DNA of 64,000 bases from the NCBI GenBank assembly GCA_914767715.1, contig OU612072.1, positions 22,566,001 to 22,630,000 of the forward strand. The letters run 5' to 3'. Position 1 is the first letter of the stretch. Each line of letters begins with the position of its first letter. Below are positions 25,945-36,115 of the stretch, piece by piece. Made by a program: the position numbers and the translations under genes. Below the pieces are notes generated by a model. The model did not search any database and had not been told where the DNA came from. It saw only the letters and a list, made by a program, of their open reading frames with translations. This stretch comes from Membranipora membranacea. Lineage: Eukaryota > Bryozoa > Gymnolaemata > Cheilostomatida > Membraniporidae.

Positions 25945-26437
25945 CTAAAATAGAGATATTAGGTAAAGGTCAATGTTTACTGATAACTAACTATACTGCT
26001 ATCATTCACAGGTGCTACGTTATTCACAGCCACTATATGCTACCTTATTCACAGGAGAATGAGGTGGCTCAGTTGGTTGGAGCACCAGTCCTTTAGCATA
26101 CAAATGTTGGGGTTTGGTTGCACTAAGGTGTTCTCCGATCTGCATGCAAAGAGAGACCAACCTGGTGCGGATATTACGCCTCAGCCCCCTTTTTCAAACA
26201 AGTCACTATATTACAGACTTTGTATAGATCTAAAGTGATCTATGACTAAAATGGAGAGATCAATTCATGGTTTCTGTTTACTGAGAACCAAGTTTACAGC
26301 TAATATGTATGATATTTTACTATAATATTGTCTTAATTGAAGTAGGATACATCTCTGAAGGGCCATCATACACATTAAAAATGTACTGCTTGATAGACTG
26401 ACTAGCTACATAGAACGCTAATATATATACATATATA

Positions 26438-26768
26438 CATAGATTCAAATCTGTGCTCTTAAGTGTCATCTGTGTGTATTTGGCCCCAACTAAGTGTCAC
26501 TCAAAAATAAGGAGTCATTTTATATGACCCACAAAAAAATCATGACTTTAATCCTCTCAAATAATCATGTTGGGCATCCTTAACCCAATAATAATTAATG
26601 GTAGATAAAATAGCCTGACATGGTCGGACAACTCAAATGCAATGATTTGCCCTACTGAGTCATTCATACATATGAATCACTAATTGTCCAGGGTTTTTAT
26701 GGGTACCAATCGTGGGATATATAATATATGACACTTTATTGCACAAATGTGTGTATATATATATCGCT
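26438..26768. repeat. Segment inverted relative to block copy 2
   Basis: About 330 bases between TA-rich arrays. The order reads gattcaaatctgtgctc at the left and cacaaatgtgtgtat at the right here, and the reverse complement occupies 62,196-62,526 in copy 2, again between TA arrays and next to the same cgctga sequence. Confidence 0.85.
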
Positions 26769-28959
26769 GAATTCACATAATTGTCAGACTTTGAGCATGT
26801 TTGGGATTATGAGACTGATAGTCTGCAGTAACGCCTGAGATTGGTATCTTATGAATCCTCCCGTCAGGAGTAGTTCTATGTGTCAGGCAACAACCTTCCT
26901 CTGTCCGATGGTTGGCCCTGTTGTGCCACGCTGCAGTTGGACAAGCGCCAGGAAATGGGCCACATCACATATAGTGACGCAAAAGTTTATTGTAATAAGG
27001 AGACACCAAACTCCCCCCCCCCCCCCAACATAAGACAAGACACAGGAGGAGCACTTACGGAGAAGGTCTCTCACATCCACCATATCCAGAGGATTCAGCT
27101 CGGCGTACTCAGGGTCCTCAGGCTCAGTGTCTGAGAGAGCTAGTGATGATCTCTGTGAGGACGGGCCGTACGACTCATCACCCTCACTCACCTACAGCAT
27201 ATTATAAGAAACTAGGTTATAGTGAACAGAAGGGTTACTGATGGCAAAAGAATCTTCCATCCTGTGTATGGGATTTTTTATTGATTATTAATAATAAAAT
27301 TTCTCTCCACAGCACATGTCGGCTTTTGCGTATTATCTAATTTGTTGAATTTGAACGAATTTTTATTGATCATTAACTGATGTGACATCTTCTCTTTGTC
27401 AAGTAGTCGGTTTGACAGCGCCAGCAAAATATTTTATGTTTTCAAATCCAGATTCTGACCTCAATGAGATTTTTTGCTGCCGCTCCCTCAGTCCCCTCCA
27501 TACCATCATGGAGCATCATAGCATGCCTGTGTTCTGGACACTGATGTTGCGGGTGGTACATGTAGCCCCCGGCTCCGCCATTGTGCATCAGCATAGCCTG
27601 TCAACGAACACAATTCATTACAGTTCCAATTATCATTCGAAGTTCACTATACATTCATAAAAAACACAGACAAATTGGCTTTTTCCAAAGAAAGCTATCA
27701 CATAATTAAAAGCCTGTAATTCATATAGACCACTTTATATTCATAAGGATATAGTCTACCATATGAGGGGAACTTAATCATATTAACCAGTAGTCTAAGC
27801 CCCCCCCCGAGAATCTTGCCCCCCTCGTTTGACGGGGGCAAAGTCTGAGAACTATGTAGGAGTTTGCTAAAATTGTCTGCTCCTGTAAAATACAAGTACT
27901 AAAGAGAGAGATCTTTTAAATCTGCAATATCTTTTGAGTTTTACTCCTTCCTGAAGAAAGATGATATTCTGTAGGCCAACATTGAAATGTGTGCATCTTT
28001 TGTATACCATCTACAACTCTAAATATCCCCAGAAGAAGCTAAGGGACAAACGCCAATGTAGTCTGGGCCCTCCAGACCTTTGCCCCATGCCCGATGGCCC
28101 CCGGCGAGGGAGTCGCCAATGTCTTTATTTAGTAACCACGTCCCGCGGCTCCTTTTTTTGGTTAGGGGAAAGTAGCTGGGTGACAAGGCTATTTATTTAG
28201 TATTAAGTATGTTTGCAGTAGCCTGTAATTTGGACATGATGACCTAATGACTGGATTATGGATAACATCTGCAGACAGTGAGATCTAGTCAAATATATCA
28301 CTCTGACCTGAGCTGACTTGATATATGGGGTATATATGAGTCTTATAAGGCTTCCTGCACTACAAACTAGCCTAGTGCCATATTATAATGCACAATTAAA
28401 TGTTCTAAATTTTTGCTATGTCGAGTACTTAGATTTTTAGTGTGTGGTTATATGGTGTTTTTAAGTGAGAGCGCATGTGGGCCTACTCAGTGTCAAAAGT
28501 TAATCCATTTTTGGTAAGCAAGGCTGCCACATTTTCTGTGATGGCAGGTTCAAATCAGAGACAGCAACAGAAGTTCAGGGGCGTGTCTGGGGGGACTGTC
28601 CAGCGGGGGTCGAGAGTCTCGGGGCTCAGACTACAGATGACATATAGTCAAGTCAAAAATAGATGATATTCTTTGGATCAAGCAAGCCTTAGGCGTTTAT
28701 GTAAAACAATGTGCTCAAACATTGTCATGTGGACCCTACACAGCCAATGACCGACTAAATAATGCACATTTGGAAGTCTCTGTACTTTGTGACCTCCTGT
28801 GTGGATAACGAGATTTACTCACATGATGCTGGAAGAGTTCCCGCTGATGTTGCTCTTGCATGTGGAGGTAATATTGACGTCATGTAAAACTGTCGACGGG
28901 ATTGAACTCCGATAGTTGTGTCTCAGTGCCAAACACATGCATGTATGACTCAACTGTGA

Positions 28960-29550
28960 AAATATGAGAAATTAGTGATGGTTAAAACAAAGTATAGTAT
29001 TCGGAATAATGTTAACTTAACCTATCCAAGTTCCTTATCATGTGTAGTCAATATATCATCTCCCCCCCCCCACCCCTACAGGTAGAGGGCGGGGTAAGAT
29101 AGCGGATTGTCGCTAACTAACTACTGTATGGCGCCTGTGAACAGAAACTAACAAATCACTCTTAGATAATGTCAATCAGGTACGCCTTGATCAAAGTTGC
29201 AAACCAAAATACCCTGAGCCACAATAGATTGACAATAAAAAGCATACACATAAAATAGCATAAAAACTTATTTTTGTAGATAATTTACTAAAGTTATACC
29301 AAGTTTAGAGTTAGTTGGTTTCTTTTTGTGCGCCATGTCGCACCTGCTCACAAGTTTATGACTAGTGCACTTTGTTACATCTCCAAACTCAAAGTGTCAA
29401 GAATACAACTCGAACAATACATTATTATCTTAATACCAGGACAATTACAAGTGATATTATCCGACCTAACCAATCATGACTTGTGTAACAAACTCTGAAC
29501 CAAGATACAACATACAGTGGTGCGCGTACCACTGCACAACACACAGGTCT
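28960..29550. other. Gene-free stretch with a C-run
   Basis: Presumed RAPGEF1 intron or flank. It includes a poly-C run near 29,060 and no supported exon. Confidence 0.35.
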
Positions 29551-29554
29551 TCAG

Positions 29555-31712
29555 CTAGAAACCATGAGTCAAACGCTGTTTCGAGGCCTTCTCTAGTACA
29601 ACCTCCTCATGGCCGGCCCCAGCAGCATGAAGCCACCCCTGTGTGTTGCTGAGCATCTCAATCAATCTCATCGATCCCTCAGTGCATTTTGTCAGTTTCG
29701 GTGGTTTGACATAATTGGTGTGTTTACGCTGTTGCGCAACCAGGGAGGCTGCCAACTCTTCATTGTTTCAGTGCAACAATGTTCGCCCCATCACTCTCAT
29801 GCTTATACTCTAAGCCAAACCAGTGCAGGGAGGTTTGCTTTCCATCAACTCATCGGCGCAAAGTCGCTATCGTCAAGGCACCCGCCCCTCGTGCCACTCG
29901 TTCGCTACTCAAATTCACCACATTGAGCATAGTACAACTCATACACAAGTCAGAGAGATGACTTGTTTGCGCTACAGCCAGTGGGCGGACTGTGATTTCC
30001 TGTCTCGCTCTGCCTGCCTTTTATGCGAGGGCCAAGCTTTTAATCCTATGTTTGTAAAACCTTAGATCTAACTCAGACTCACTTTGATTTTCACTCTGCA
30101 GAGATTAAACTACTTTAATTTGAGTATTAAAGGCATAATCTTGCTTAGCCTTCTACCCCAAGCAATTTGCTTATCATCACTTAATCCCCTCATTCTAATC
30201 CTTACAAGGATTATAACAAAAGGAATTAAATGCTGGCCAACTCCACAAAACAAAGTGAGTGTGTTAAACCCCAGCTTACAAGTAATAGGATTACTTAGCT
30301 TTTGTCTTCACACAGTGCTGTTGCCATATCCATGCAGATGCGCTTTCTGCCTCATGTACTATGCTTTTTGTGGCTTGTTTGAGTGCTCTTCCTGAAAGCC
30401 CAACTCTGGTCAGAAATTTGGTAGCTGATCTAGCCATGAATCCACGGCAGCCAACTTCCACTGCGAATAATTCGCAATTCCAACCTTTGTCTTGGCATTG
30501 TGTGACCAGATCTTCGTATCTTGTCAGTTTTCTCTCATGCGCATATGAGAGATTTTCTTCCCAAGGCACCGTCAATTCCATCAGTATTAGTGCTTTTTCT
30601 TTGTCAGACCAAACAATTAAGTCTGGTCTTTGGTTCGTGATCACAATATGCTGTGACATGCTGAGCTGCTCTGTGAGGTCGCATCTCACCTGCCATTCTC
30701 CGCTGTTCATCAATCCCTTTTTGCGCAAAATCTTTTCACGCGCTTCACCACCAGCATTAGCATATTCACACTTCTCCGTGACATATTTACACAACACTTT
30801 CAGGACTTGATTATGCCTATACGTGTATCTTCCCAGGCTCTGTTGGCAATTCGACAGTATATGTCGAAGTGTGCCCTTAGCCGAGCACTCGGCGCATTTC
30901 GAGTTCTCGGTCAAATTCCAGCGTTCCAGGTTTGCCGGGGTCGGTAGTTGATCATAAGCTGCACCAACCAGAAAGCTGATCCTTTGTGGCTCCATCGACC
31001 ACAATTCTGTCCATTTGAGCTGACGCTGCTCAACAGACTCCCAACAAGTCCACCTGCCTTGTTGGGCTTGGCCTACAGCTTGTGTCTGGCGGCGCTCCTC
31101 TTCCATCTTGCGCACCTCATCAACGACCATCTCCCGTCTAACCTTTGGGCTTTCCTTTGAGAACCACCGGTTTGCTTCCCAGCCGATGCCATGACGTGCA
31201 GTTGTCACAGCACCCACAATCTCACTTATCTCCAGTCGAGATTTGGCATCTCTGACAGTCTCTGTGACAGACCATTTTTTACCAGTGTCAAGTGTTGGAG
31301 CACATTCCCTTATCACCTGGTCTGGTGACTCGTTCAACATCATATCCAGTCTCGCCTTTGATGTTTTGTACTCTTCCACAAGCGATTTCATAGGTAGTGA
31401 AAGAGTAAACGAACTGGCATACAGTGCATTAGTGTTGAAGCTCCTTGGAACTCCAAGCCACTTACGCATGTGCTTGTTAATCATTTGCTCCATTCTCTCA
31501 ACTGGTGTTAGCGGAATATCATAAACTGTCAGAGGCCACAGAATTCGAGGCATGAGTGCAAAGTTGAGAATCCAGGCTTTGTATTTGCCAGACAGACCAC
31601 ATTTTTCAATCGCGTCCAGCCCTGTAATGAGTTGCTTTTTCACCTCGTTTCCGCGAAACCTGTCTGTGATCGGTAAACTATACCATCTTCCTAAGCTCTT
31701 CACAGGCTGAAC
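29555..31712 (-). mobile_element. 5'-truncated LINE with restriction-like endonuclease
   Basis: A 470-codon frame (30,291-31,703) matches the C-terminal part of site-specific-type LINE proteins. It opens after the polymerase core at VKSLGRWYSL, then has a CCHC motif (C270, C273, H281, C286) and an endonuclease signature (RPD at 359-361, E376 in ELTVP), followed by AVEVGCRGF. The order CCHC then PD-D/E is that of the R2/R4/NeSL/HERO group. An in-frame stop at 31,713 and absence of the reverse transcriptase mark 5' truncation. The segment 29,555-30,290 is probably its 3' region, but that end is not defined. Confidence 0.78.
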
Positions 31713-31962
31713 TCAGTTCAAAATGCTCAAAACAATACATTGTGGTGGGGAAACTATCCAAATATTCTATTGCTTTTATCTAACCAGGATAGATCAATTA
31801 GTATATCCCAAAACAAAAAACAAATAATCAGTGATCTTGATTACAGAAATAAACCTAGAATAAAATATCAGCCAGTTGATTGTAACCTTGTCTCCCAGCA
31901 CATAACCAACATGCACGACATGAATAATTGATGCCTATGAGCTCTTGGTCATCCCCGTGACT

Positions 31963-32928
31963 GTATACCTTTATAGACGTTGACACAGACCCCACAAAAT
32001 GAGCATTCAGCACCCCACCTGGTGATACTCCACGCCCTCTCTCAAACAATCTTTGCTCAAATACGTCCCTGACACCTAATTTTTGGATTTTTCAAGTCTT
32101 TTACATCTGGAGGACCAAGTTTCAAATCACTGTGACCAACATTTGAGGAATAATGATCTGAAGTAGAAGTGCTGGCTCAATTGGTAAGAAAACTTTTTAT
32201 TCACAAACCTTAACTTAGCAAGACGCTACAGTCGAGCTAACATTACCCCAATTACTGTACTAAGCCGACCATCGAGTGTGTCTGTTGTTGTTTTCTCCTC
32301 ATGAAACACTTATATTGCATCTTGTAACTCCCTCCCTATTCAATTGAAGGACATTAACAGGGGGAGGGAGGTGTTGAGTATTTCATGAGGAGAAAACAAC
32401 AGCAGACAAACTCAATTTTCAGCTTAAAATATAGTCAATGTCATAATGTTAGCTCCGCCATTATGTAATCCTGAAATTGGGATCCCCGAAGAGCAAAGTT
32501 TTTGAACCAACAAGTCAGCACTTCTGTTTCAGGACATTACTTCTCTCAAAATAATCACAGAGATTTGAAACTGGGACCTATAAATGTAAAAAGACATAGA
32601 TAAACAATATATATTAGGTTAGAGCACCCTCTATAATACCCACATCATTGTAGTGTCTCATGTATTGGTTGATATCTAAAGGACATAGTTTTTCTCAAGT
32701 GGCAGCAGGTGAGATTTTGTACAATTCTGTTTGATCAACAAATCCAAGACATTTTATGTATACTTGTGATCTTATAACTTGTAGATCCCTAATGATATAA
32801 TCATCTTGTCTTGTGGATCTAAGAATATTATTAATATTATTCTTAGAACCACAAGACGATTGTATCATTAGAGATCTACTGTTAGGGTTACCAAGTGCTC
32901 AGATTATCTTTTTCACTTTATTAGCCCT
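31963..32928. repeat. Repeat R, copy R3 (in native PHAX position)
   Basis: Shares the R1 sequence but with its own set of variants (for example aacttagcaagacg, cttatattgcatcttg and aatcacagag), which it shares with R4. Its right neighbour is PHAX intron and exon 4, so this is the only R copy next to the PHAX 5' half. Its left edge meets unrelated sequence leading to the LINE. Confidence 0.85.
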
Positions 32929-34997
32929 GATTTTTAAACTTGTTACTGAAAATATTTATAATTTCTCTTCCTGCTAGTAGCTTTTGTTTGGAATAATTTG
33001 AGCACAGCAGGCTAACTTACCGTCTATAGCTCGCCCTCGTAGATTTCAACTGGACTGTATCTTACTAGACAGCGAGTCTTCTACCAGAACATCAGACCAA
33101 ATATTCCTTCTCTTTCTGACCTGAGTCACTGCTAATAACGTCAGGATAATAATAACAGTTGAAGTAACGATTTATACATTTAGTGTTGAATCTAAATTAA
33201 AGAGATTACTCAGGTTTTACATCTAGGACGTATCATGATGTCATTTATAGCGGAGGACAGCAAAAGACTGGCTGTTTTGACAAAACATCATATTAAATAA
33301 AAAAGATTCAATTAGCCCCACTTTGGAGTTGCCTCCCCTCTACACGATTGACTATAAGAAGGAGGCATGTGATACAAATTCAGACCACTGGATACGAGTG
33401 AGCTTTGCGTGCATTTCTCATTGTACAAATGTAGTGTTTGATACCAATCTTCGTTAAACATACCGCCATCTTCTAGCAGCTTGAACTTGAAAAGTCGAAA
33501 CAAATCAAGACTACATTCAGCTGAATCAAAAATCTAGAAGCAAAACTTATAAGGTTACTAGAGAGATATTTAGACTATACACATACTATACCTGCATGCT
33601 GCCGCCTGTGAGTAGATAATGATGCCGAGCCCTTTATTTGGAGTTTTCTCTTCTTACCGCTAATATATACTCTGTCATCACTCAGCTCCGAGTCTGCATC
33701 ATCTGAGTCGTCTCCTCCTAACCTGACTCTCTCTCTGAATGTGTGAAGTTGTAAATTAAATCTGCACCAGCCAATATGATGAATGATATATTAATTATGA
33801 CAACCGAAAAAGCCTGGCTTTTGATAACACTGGTAGAGATAAGATAAGATATTAATAAACGGTAGCTATCATAAGAGTCAAGGCTTTTGAAAACAAATTA
33901 ACGTAACAGTATTTTTGGTATGATATTGAAAAGCCAGCGTTGAATTGGCTGAAAGCGCAACATTAATGGCTCGTATATCAGCAAGCCGACACACTAAACT
34001 GTGTCAAAACAACACTGCATCATACTCAGATTACTCAGATCTCATAAACCTGATAATATGATGGTTGCTTACAATTCCTCTCCACTCCTAATATAATCTT
34101 TAGAATGCTTCAACATTACAGGTCAAACCAGAAGTCTATTATGGTCTAGGACAAATAATATGACACGTTTGTGATAGCTTGGTAGGGAGGGTTAGTTAAG
34201 CACACATACAGGCATACCATCACAATATGGGCTAACTTAATCATCATCAGATTAGACTGTCTCAGGTTAGACAACTGATGCCTCTCTGGGAAATATGTGC
34301 TCAATAGATTCTGTATCGCTCAAAGATAGCAAATCGAGGCCTTGATCCCAAAATTGTCACCGAACAGGCCCATAATTTGCACAATCTGATTGCCAACAGT
34401 ATGGAATCAAAACACTCCCTGTCGTTGACACTAAACTTCTGCAAATAATTTGCCCATCAGGTGACAATCCTGAGAATGAAGCTTCTATTAGTCATCGATA
34501 CAGAATTCGATGAGTGAACATTTGCCTGACTGGCAGCAGTAGGTTAATCTGTAATATGACCTGATGACATCATAAGCACACGCTGATGACCGAATCTTAC
34601 CCACACTGGTCCGTGATATACTATTGCATGTATATCTCTGATCGATAGAGAGTGAATTAATTCATTTAGCAAGAGTACCATCACAAGGAATTTGGTGTGA
34701 CCACCCAACTCCTTGGACCACCCATGCTCAATTTTATGTACTCATATTATGTTGACTCTAACGATCAGAGATACACATGATAATAGCGTAGTCTCAATGT
34801 CAGTGTGAATCTTATCTTCCCTTATACTAACCTTGAGGTGCTCTGTAGCTCATAGCCGGATTATTTGACCGAGGTAACGGATCTGGAGCGACGTAAGAAC
34901 TCTTTGAACTGCCGCCATCATCACTAGCTTTGATCTGTCCGACTTCCTCGTCACCAGAATCAGTGCTCTCTCCTTCCTCTACTTCTTCGTCCTCCAT
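31969..34997 (-). CDS. PHAX: PHAX 5' half
   Basis: Start codon at 34,997. Exons: 34,832-34,997 (acidic start MEDEEVEEGESTDSGDEEVG), 33,592-33,732 (GGDDSDDADSELSDD then a basic KKRK stretch), 33,021-33,054 (VQLKSTRASYRR) and 31,969-32,068 (exon 5, FEQRLFERGRGVSPGGVLNA). All four join in consistent phase if the second exon uses an acceptor inside the agagag run at 33,733-33,734. The acidic-then-basic start fits PHAX, with the nuclear localisation signal expected in the basic part. To the left the gene is interrupted: the next PHAX exons lie at 16,864 and at 52,410, beyond RAPGEF1 sequence. Function of this copy is therefore doubtful. Confidence 0.72.
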
Positions 34998-36115
34998 TGT
35001 TTATATGTAAGGGGATCAATGCAAGCAACTCTCCTAAAACAATATTGTCACAATGTTGGCTATCAGGTATTGCGTTTTAAGTTTAGGCCTACGCTATGCG
35101 TTGACATTTTGATTGCAACTCCCAGCTACAGAATGGATGTTCAGAACAGAATATATTCGTTGCAGAATCAGCCAAGTTCGTCGTCTGCAACTCCTCCCTC
35201 CTAGATGGCCCTAGATCTTTAACATGATTCTTTCTATTTTAAAATAGTCTATTAATTAAAATTATGAATGAAGCAAGAATTGAATAAGCCTAGAACATGG
35301 CCCCAAGATACAACAATTGCAAAAGATTGCTATTAAAAGTAAGCTTCTTAATGCCTACTGTGGATCTATATAAGTGATCACTGCTTGCTTAGATTGTTTA
35401 GCTTAGCTTGTTTGTTTTGTAAAATCTGCTACATACAACGAATTCACAGAAATCCTCCAGCTAGGGCTAGGCTAGTAGGGAAAGCTACTTATCTCAGATC
35501 CACCACAATGTCAACCATAACTGTGCCACGCATATAAATATTTCACTACAATCACCTCACCTCAAGACTGCACATATGAAGATAGCTCCATTTGGCTTGT
35601 TCTGCAGACAGTCCATGTATTTTTTCATCTCTCCTCGGATGAATTTGTTAGCCACATAGCAGTGTAGAAGGGGCGTGGCTTGTTTGATTATGAGAGTAAA
35701 GACAACTCCCTATTTTCTATATATATATATTATATATTGACACAAATTAATGTAATGTAATTTCAGATGTTTCGATGTTCTTTCATCACAGATTTGATGG
35801 TTTCAATGTAGGTATTGTTGCAAAGCTTAGAGTAACTGACAATACCTCTTAGAGACCTAAATCAAAGCGCAGTCTATGTTTGCTAAAGTCACAAGGATCT
35901 AAAATATATACATCATTGTCCAGCTTTGACTTTTCTTTTTCAATTGCAACACTCTTAGTGTGGAGTAGTCCTATCATGTTGTCATGTTGTCATACATGTA
36001 ATTTGTACATGTATCTTGGAGTTGTCCTCTCTGCCCTGACCTATATATGACAGAGACTGACTTGACCGTGACCTTTATTGAAGAGACACACATGAGCACT
36101 TGTCTACTGACTTTC
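34998..36115. promoter_or_regulatory. Shared upstream region of PHAX and AP2S1
   Basis: The start codons of PHAX (minus, 34,997) and AP2S1 (plus, 36,116) point away from each other and are 1.1 kb apart. This interval should contain both promoters and any untranslated first exons. I see a TA-run near 35,720-35,740 but no defined promoter element. Bidirectional use is an inference from layout only. Confidence 0.4.

Larger units (their letters stand above)
12402..27265. repeat. Large direct duplication, copy 1
   Basis: From gcaaatggaatgc to the intron ending near cctgt, this 14.9-kb block recurs in the same orientation at 44,755-63,040 with high identity, including introns and small palindromic elements. 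It holds the 3' half of PHAX and REM/CDC25 exons of RAPGEF1, both on the minus strand. Differences from copy 2 are listed under findings: a 282-bp tandem repeat, three extra minisatellite units, lack of the 3.5-kb transposon, a micro-inversion and several frame-changing indels. Confidence 0.92.
19067..28953 (-). pseudogene. RAPGEF1: RAPGEF1/C3G-like gene, middle and partial catalytic part, copy 1
   Basis: C3G-type proteins activate Rap GTPases through REM and CDC25 domains. Exons in order: 28,823-28,953, 27,460-27,597, 27,059-27,191, 25,670-25,944, 24,922-25,006, 24,306-24,359, 21,811-21,985 (REM, QEAFLTTYRTFITPEDLI), 20,939-21,123 (REM end, GGELTLAKIMRRKVLE), 20,082-20,213 (CDC25 start, SHEIAEHLTLIETDFY), 19,067-19,196 (NLVQFTEHFNKMSWW to FIKFVHILK). 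Intron phases agree at every junction. Lesions: in-frame TGA at 28,880-28,882, and a 1-base loss near 20,981-20,990 that gives a stop after RNCRL. The rest of CDC25 was not found, so the exchange domain is incomplete. Base errors in the assembly could explain the small lesions but not the missing end. Confidence 0.86.

Noticed and set aside
29609-30065. Several overlapping plus-strand frames
   Set aside because: They run opposite to the LINE and its probable 3' region, and none has a motif.
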